A stretch of 64,000 nt of DNA from Leptospiraceae bacterium (GTDB lineage Bacteria > Spirochaetota > Leptospiria > Leptospirales > Leptospiraceae): NCBI GenBank assembly GCA_022402465.1, contig JAKRSH010000029.1, positions 3,273 to 67,272 on the forward strand, given 5' to 3'. The notes below the pieces were generated by a model. That model had not been told where the DNA came from. It ran no database searches and saw nothing but the letters and a program-made list of their open reading frames with translations. Positions 60,682-64,000 of the stretch are shown here, one piece after another (positions within the stretch are counted from its first letter, which is position 1; the number at the start of each line of letters is the position of its first letter). The position numbers were made by a program, and so were the translations under genes.

Positions 60682-61611
60682 ATGATTCCTTGTTCTTATT
60701 TTAAATCAATTGGTATAGTATTTTTAGTATTATCACTGAATTCCATTTTTGCACAAGCTGACAAAGATTCAGCTAATAGCAGTGATTCTAGTAAAAAGGA
60801 ACTCAGCGAATCATCAAAAGAATCAAATCTTCCTGAGTTAAAATATGAATTCGGTGATGTTACTATAGATCTAAAAATTGAGACTGAAAGATTAAAAAAA
60901 TTATTCGAAAAGGAAGTTCAAAAGAACAAAATTCATCTAAAAAATACTTCTCAAACAGATATTTGGAAATCTTTAGATAGTATTAGAATCAATTCTGAAA
61001 ATCTATATATCAACGGAATTTATAAAGAATCCAGACGTTCTTACAAGAAAGGATTTGAAATTCTTAATCAATTTTATAAAGCTCAATCGGATTCTTATAA
61101 AGAGAAGTTTAAAGAATACAACCAAATTGTGAATCAAACTAAAGATAAATTGAATGAAGTAAATTCTGAAAATACAAATAACCGATTAGAAACTATTATC
61201 AAAAAACAGAAAGAGGCTATGTTGTATAATTATTTAGCTAAAAACCATGAAGTATCGGGTCGTTTCAATCAATCCTATACGTATTTTAAACTGGCTAATA
61301 AAGAACTTCTGCTTTGTTTAATGATTTTAGAAAAAGAATTGGCTGCTTACAATTCTAGTAAAGAAAAACATGAAAATGAAAATGATTCAAAATATTTGCA
61401 AGTGGATTATCTTTCACCGATAGCTAAAAAAGATTGGGATGATATCATTGGAGTGGATCATACAATGGAAGAAAACAAACGTGACATCGAACGAAAAAGA
61501 ATAGAAAAATATTTATCAACCAAGGTAAAAGAAGAATCAAAGCAAGCTAAACCTGATTCTAAGCAAGAAGCCAAATCAATGGAAGATTTTATAAAATCCC
61601 AACAACAATGA
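60682..61611 (+). CDS. Exported hypothetical protein
   Basis: This 309-residue protein has a signal peptide ending IFAQ, a Ser/Lys-rich linker, and then a largely helical, charged body (residues 60-270) with coiled-coil-like stretches. It ends in a Lys/Gln-rich tail. The helix pairs around residues 105-220 are TPR-like (SENLYINGIYKESRRSYKKG, NYLAKNHEVSGRFNQSYTYF). No function is recognised. The stop overlaps the start of the following lipoprotein gene by 4 nt, an operon. Confidence 0.75.
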   Translation: MIPCSYFKSIGIVFLVLSLNSIFAQADKDSANSSDSSKKELSESSKESNLPELKYEFGDVTIDLKIETERLKKLFEKEVQKNKIHLKNTSQTDIWKSLDSIRINSENLYINGIYKESRRSYKKGFEILNQFYKAQSDSYKEKFKEYNQIVNQTKDKLNEVNSENTNNRLETIIKKQKEAMLYNYLAKNHEVSGRFNQSYTYFKLANKELLLCLMILEKELAAYNSSKEKHENENDSKYLQVDYLSPIAKKDWDDIIGVDHTMEENKRDIERKRIEKYLSTKVKEESKQAKPDSKQEAKSMEDFIKSQQQ

Positions 61612-61907
61612 AGAGTTCTATATTTTATACAATTCATCTTCTTTGTTTATCATTGCTTGGTACCTTATTTTTTATAGATTGTAAGAAAAAGACTCCAGAT
61701 GTGGATATTCAAGATTGTGATGCTATTTACAATTATTATAAAGATGGAACTCATTATATACGAAGAGATTTAGTTACAGAGGATGGAGTGTTGGATTATG
61801 ATAAATTATTGGAAGACGGAAAGATAAAGAATTCCAATTGTTATCCAGCCAAGGATAAAGAAATGAATACAGATATTGAACTGGAAGAAAGAAGAACTCT
61901 TAGGTAG
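61608..61907 (+). CDS. Small hypothetical lipoprotein
   Basis: This 99-residue protein has a leader ending LFFIDC, a plausible lipobox with an unusual Asp before the Cys, followed by KKKTPDV. The mature 70 residues are hydrophilic with two further cysteines (IQDCDAIY, NSNCYPA). No family is recognised. It overlaps the gene upstream by 4 nt. The SDR gene follows after 11 nt. Confidence 0.7.
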   Translation: MKSSIFYTIHLLCLSLLGTLFFIDCKKKTPDVDIQDCDAIYNYYKDGTHYIRRDLVTEDGVLDYDKLLEDGKIKNSNCYPAKDKEMNTDIELEERRTLR

Positions 61908-61918
61908 GAAGATTATAA

Positions 61919-62659
61919 ATGAAAAATTTATTTGATGTAAATGGGAAAGTTATAGTTATAACAGGCGCAAGTCGAGGTATAGGTCGAGCTATTGCAGAAT
62001 GTTTTGTTGACTTGGGTGCAAAAGTTTATGGGACTGGATCAAAAGAATCATCAATAGAATGGATGAAGGGTACTGATATTACAGGTTATGCTGCTGATTG
62101 TTGTGTAGATGGTGAGATTCAATCTGTTCTTCAATCGATTCATCAGAAAGAAGGAAAAATAGATGTTCTAATTAACAATGCAGGAATAGCATCCAACACC
62201 CCGGCAAGTAGAATGAAAGATGATGAAGTGAATCGAATTGTTGAAACAAATTATATAAGTCTATTTAGGTCATGCCAAGCTTATTACAAACTACAAAAAA
62301 ATGTCGGAGGAAATATCATTAACTTTGCATCAGTCTTAGGATTGATAGGCTCTCCCTTGGCAGGTGTTTATTCAGGTACTAAAGGTGCAGTAATAGCATT
62401 GTCCAAAGCTCTAGCAATTGAATGGGTAAGAAATGATTTTCGAGTAAATACAATTTGTCCTGGTCTTGTTGAAACAGATATGACAGCTATGATTACTGAT
62501 AAACCATTAGTTAAAGACCAAGTTCAAGCGGCAATTCCAATGAAACGAATGGGTCTACCAGAAGATTTACTTGGAGCTACGGTTCTACTTGCGAGCGATG
62601 CATCAAGATACATGACCGGCACTTCGATCATTGTTGATGGTGGCATGACTGCTCAATAA
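61919..62659 (+). CDS. Short-chain dehydrogenase/reductase, FabG-like
   Basis: This 246-residue NAD(P)-dependent oxidoreductase has the classical SDR motifs: VITGASRGIGRAIAE (cofactor binding), NNAGIAS, the Ser in NFASVLG and the catalytic YSGTKGA, and the late NTICPGLVETDM. It resembles 3-oxoacyl-ACP reductases, but the substrate cannot be told by sequence alone. The Sua5/YrdC gene follows after 4 nt. Confidence 0.9.
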   Translation: MKNLFDVNGKVIVITGASRGIGRAIAECFVDLGAKVYGTGSKESSIEWMKGTDITGYAADCCVDGEIQSVLQSIHQKEGKIDVLINNAGIASNTPASRMKDDEVNRIVETNYISLFRSCQAYYKLQKNVGGNIINFASVLGLIGSPLAGVYSGTKGAVIALSKALAIEWVRNDFRVNTICPGLVETDMTAMITDKPLVKDQVQAAIPMKRMGLPEDLLGATVLLASDASRYMTGTSIIVDGGMTAQ

Positions 62660-62663
62660 TTAA

Positions 62664-63272
62664 ATGATCTTATATTTGCATCCTACCAATCCCGAACTTA
62701 GGAAGTTAAATTCTATTTCTGAAGATTTGAAAAGAGGGGCCAATTATATTTTTCCAACGGATACTGTATATGCAATAGTAGCAGATGCAAATAGCAAAGA
62801 AGGTACTGAGAAGCTTTATAATCTTAAGAAATTAAATAAAAATAAGCCACTTTCCTTACTTTGTAAAGATATATCAATGGCTTCTCAATTTATAGAATAT
62901 CTTCCGAATGAGGCATATCGCCTAATGAAGAAAATCACACCAGGTCCATTTACTTTTATTCTTAAAGCAAATAAACTTTTACCAAAACCTTGCATCATTC
63001 ATCATAAAGATAAACACATCGGAATACGATTTCCTGACCATATCTACTTGCAAGAGCTATTAAAAATACATGATTCTCCTCTCACATCTACTTCAGTGAT
63101 AACGGATGATGAATACCTTACAAATGTTGATGATTTAGATTATCAATTTGGTGATAAAGTAGACGGAATTATAGATGGCGGCATCATCCAGGTGGAACCA
63201 TCCACTATCATAGATTTTACATCAGAGTCTATGACTATCCTTAGAGAAGGTAAAGGCTTCGAAAGGATTTGA
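62664..63272 (+). CDS. Sua5/YciO/YrdC-family protein
   Basis: This 202-residue protein has the YrdC fold: PTDTVYAIVADANSKEGTEKLYNLKKLNKNKPLSLL, GPFTFILKAN, IGIRFPDH, and the closing EPSTIIDFTSESMTILREG. The closest match is the YciO-type. TsaC/Sua5 members make threonylcarbamoyl-AMP for t6A37 in tRNA; the function of YciO itself is less certain. It lacks the extra Sua5 C-terminal domain. Confidence 0.9.
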   Translation: MILYLHPTNPELRKLNSISEDLKRGANYIFPTDTVYAIVADANSKEGTEKLYNLKKLNKNKPLSLLCKDISMASQFIEYLPNEAYRLMKKITPGPFTFILKANKLLPKPCIIHHKDKHIGIRFPDHIYLQELLKIHDSPLTSTSVITDDEYLTNVDDLDYQFGDKVDGIIDGGIIQVEPSTIIDFTSESMTILREGKGFERI

Positions 63273-63333
63273 ATTTTTCTTTTAAAATGTGAATTTTCAA
63301 TATCTTAGTTTCTTAGAAACATTTTAAACAAAT

Positions 63334-63687
63334 TTAGAATTTACTTTTCCATTCCTCTTCTTTAAATCCAACTAAGCCAATTTTATCAGATAACACAAAA
63401 GGTCTTTTGATTAGATTGCCATTCGATGCAAGTAGGGCTATAATTTCTTTTTTTGTCATTGATTCTAATTTATCCTTAATTTTCAGTTCTCTATAGTCGG
63501 CTCCAGAAGTATTGAATAATTTTTTAGGATCAATTGAGAATGTATCTATCATAGTCAATATTTCCTTCTCAGAAGGAGGTTGATCACGAATTGGAATCTT
63601 ATCATAAATTACTTTTTTATGATCTAAATACTTGAGTGCTTTTTTACACGTTCCACAATTCTTATATTCATAAACTTTTAATTTCAT
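63334..63687 (-). CDS. ArsC/Spx-family thioredoxin-fold protein
   Basis: This 117-residue protein has the ArsC-like thioredoxin fold with YEYKNCGTCKKAL near the N-terminus (C-x2-C) and a late LIKRPFVLSDKIGLVGF with the family's R-P. The family includes arsenate reductases, Spx regulators and YffB. Which it is cannot be told; a stand-alone gene with no arsenic neighbours makes arsenate reductase unproven. Confidence 0.88.
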   Translation of the reverse strand: MKLKVYEYKNCGTCKKALKYLDHKKVIYDKIPIRDQPPSEKEILTMIDTFSIDPKKLFNTSGADYRELKIKDKLESMTKKEIIALLASNGNLIKRPFVLSDKIGLVGFKEEEWKSKF

Positions 63688-63723
63688 ATTAACCTCTTAA
63701 TAATTAAAGTCGAAGATAGTACT

Positions 63724-64000
63724 ATGAATAAATCAAAATTCGCTATTTTCATTATTTCTTTATTTTTTTCAGTATCATCTTCCATCTATTCTCAAAAGCT
63801 TTCTGATTTATTGAAAGAAGATTTTAATAAACGCGAGCAATTATTAATCCAAAATGAAGTAAGAAAAAAATTAGGATCCAGAGCAAATCAAAAGGACGTG
63901 CATAATTTAATCACAGAGTTGCTTCCTTGGGCTATGATGGAAGGTCAAGATTCAAAAACTTTTGCAAGAACCATTGTTCTATTTACTAGAAATTTGGATG
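63724..64000 (+). CDS. Exported hypothetical protein, cut by window end
   Basis: A frame starts at ATG 63724 with a signal peptide (MNKSKFAIFIISLFFSVSSS, then IYSQ), and continues to the end of the window for 92 codons with no stop. The mature part begins KLSDLLKEDFNKREQLLI and is helical. It is too short in the window to assign a family. The preceding gene is divergent. Confidence 0.7.
   Translation, partial: MNKSKFAIFIISLFFSVSSSIYSQKLSDLLKEDFNKREQLLIQNEVRKKLGSRANQKDVHNLITELLPWAMMEGQDSKTFARTIVLFTRNLD

Overview
The window is about 64 kb of an AT-rich spirochaete chromosome, and the genus is most likely Leptospira. The main support is a LipL21 homologue lying just downstream of dnaA-dnaN-recF-DciA(DUF721)-gyrB-gyrA, the position I remember for lipL21 in Leptospira. 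Many predicted lipoproteins and TTG start codons also fit. The species cannot be told from the sequence. The window spans the replication origin region: dnaA, a 270-bp AT-rich dnaA-dnaN gap and dnaN lie at 45.6-48.3 kb. Two parS sites, parA and parB lie 5-7 kb to the left. Most genes left of the origin (28.6-34.4 and 38.3-43.4 kb) are on the minus strand and most to the right (43.6-55.4 kb) on the plus strand, as expected for bidirectional replication from here.

Layout. 0-0.3 kb: a TAGGGAT tandem repeat, nested hairpins and tRNA-Gly. 0.3-18.2 kb: metabolic and membrane genes (a DUF3095 cyclase-like protein, M32 carboxypeptidase, TPM/YgcG protein, membrane pyrophosphatase, acetyl-CoA synthetase, glycosyltransferase). 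The same stretch holds a Fur-box-preceded Bfd-like/cupin/esterase operon, a DUF2892/DUF3365 operon behind a consensus promoter with a CsoR-family-like operator, an MFS transporter, a CPA2 antiporter and an RNA methyltransferase. 18.2-25.1 kb: a gene-poor stretch, two tRNA-Ser genes and a 1994-residue lipoprotein with NHL and LamG-like domains. 25.2-28.6 kb: a membrane protein/tRNA-Arg(ACG)/tadA overlap, then tRNA-Ser(GGA)-dnaX-ybaB-recR. 28.6-38.3 kb: envelope genes (porin, solute-binding protein, OmpA/PD40 protein), serS, tatD, a degenerate M23 protein with a bactofilin, a YaaR-family gene and an ABC exporter. 38.3-55.4 kb: parB-parA-rsmG, mnmG, ilvE, holB and the dnaA-to-dus block. 55.4-64 kb: lipL21, a VWA protein with a degenerate NtrC-like partner, holA, maf, small exported proteins, an SDR, a Sua5/YrdC protein and an ArsC/Spx-like protein. 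The last gene is cut by the window edge.

How the genes work together. Much of the window is replication and segregation machinery: initiator, clamp, clamp-loader subunits (dnaX, holB, holA), DciA, gyrase and ParABS. No CRISPR array, rRNA operon, insertion sequence or prophage was seen. The best leads are: (1) tRNA-Arg(ACG), physically overlapped by the gene for its own wobble deaminase TadA and by an upstream membrane-protein frame; (2) three genes with sigma-28-like promoters (TAAA-N14/15-RCCGATNN) 8-10 nt before the ATG, which suggests a flagellar-sigma regulon with very short leaders; (3) an exported VWA protein translationally coupled to an NtrC-like protein without a Walker A motif; (4) a zinc-ligand-deficient M23 protein fused end-to-start with a bactofilin gene.
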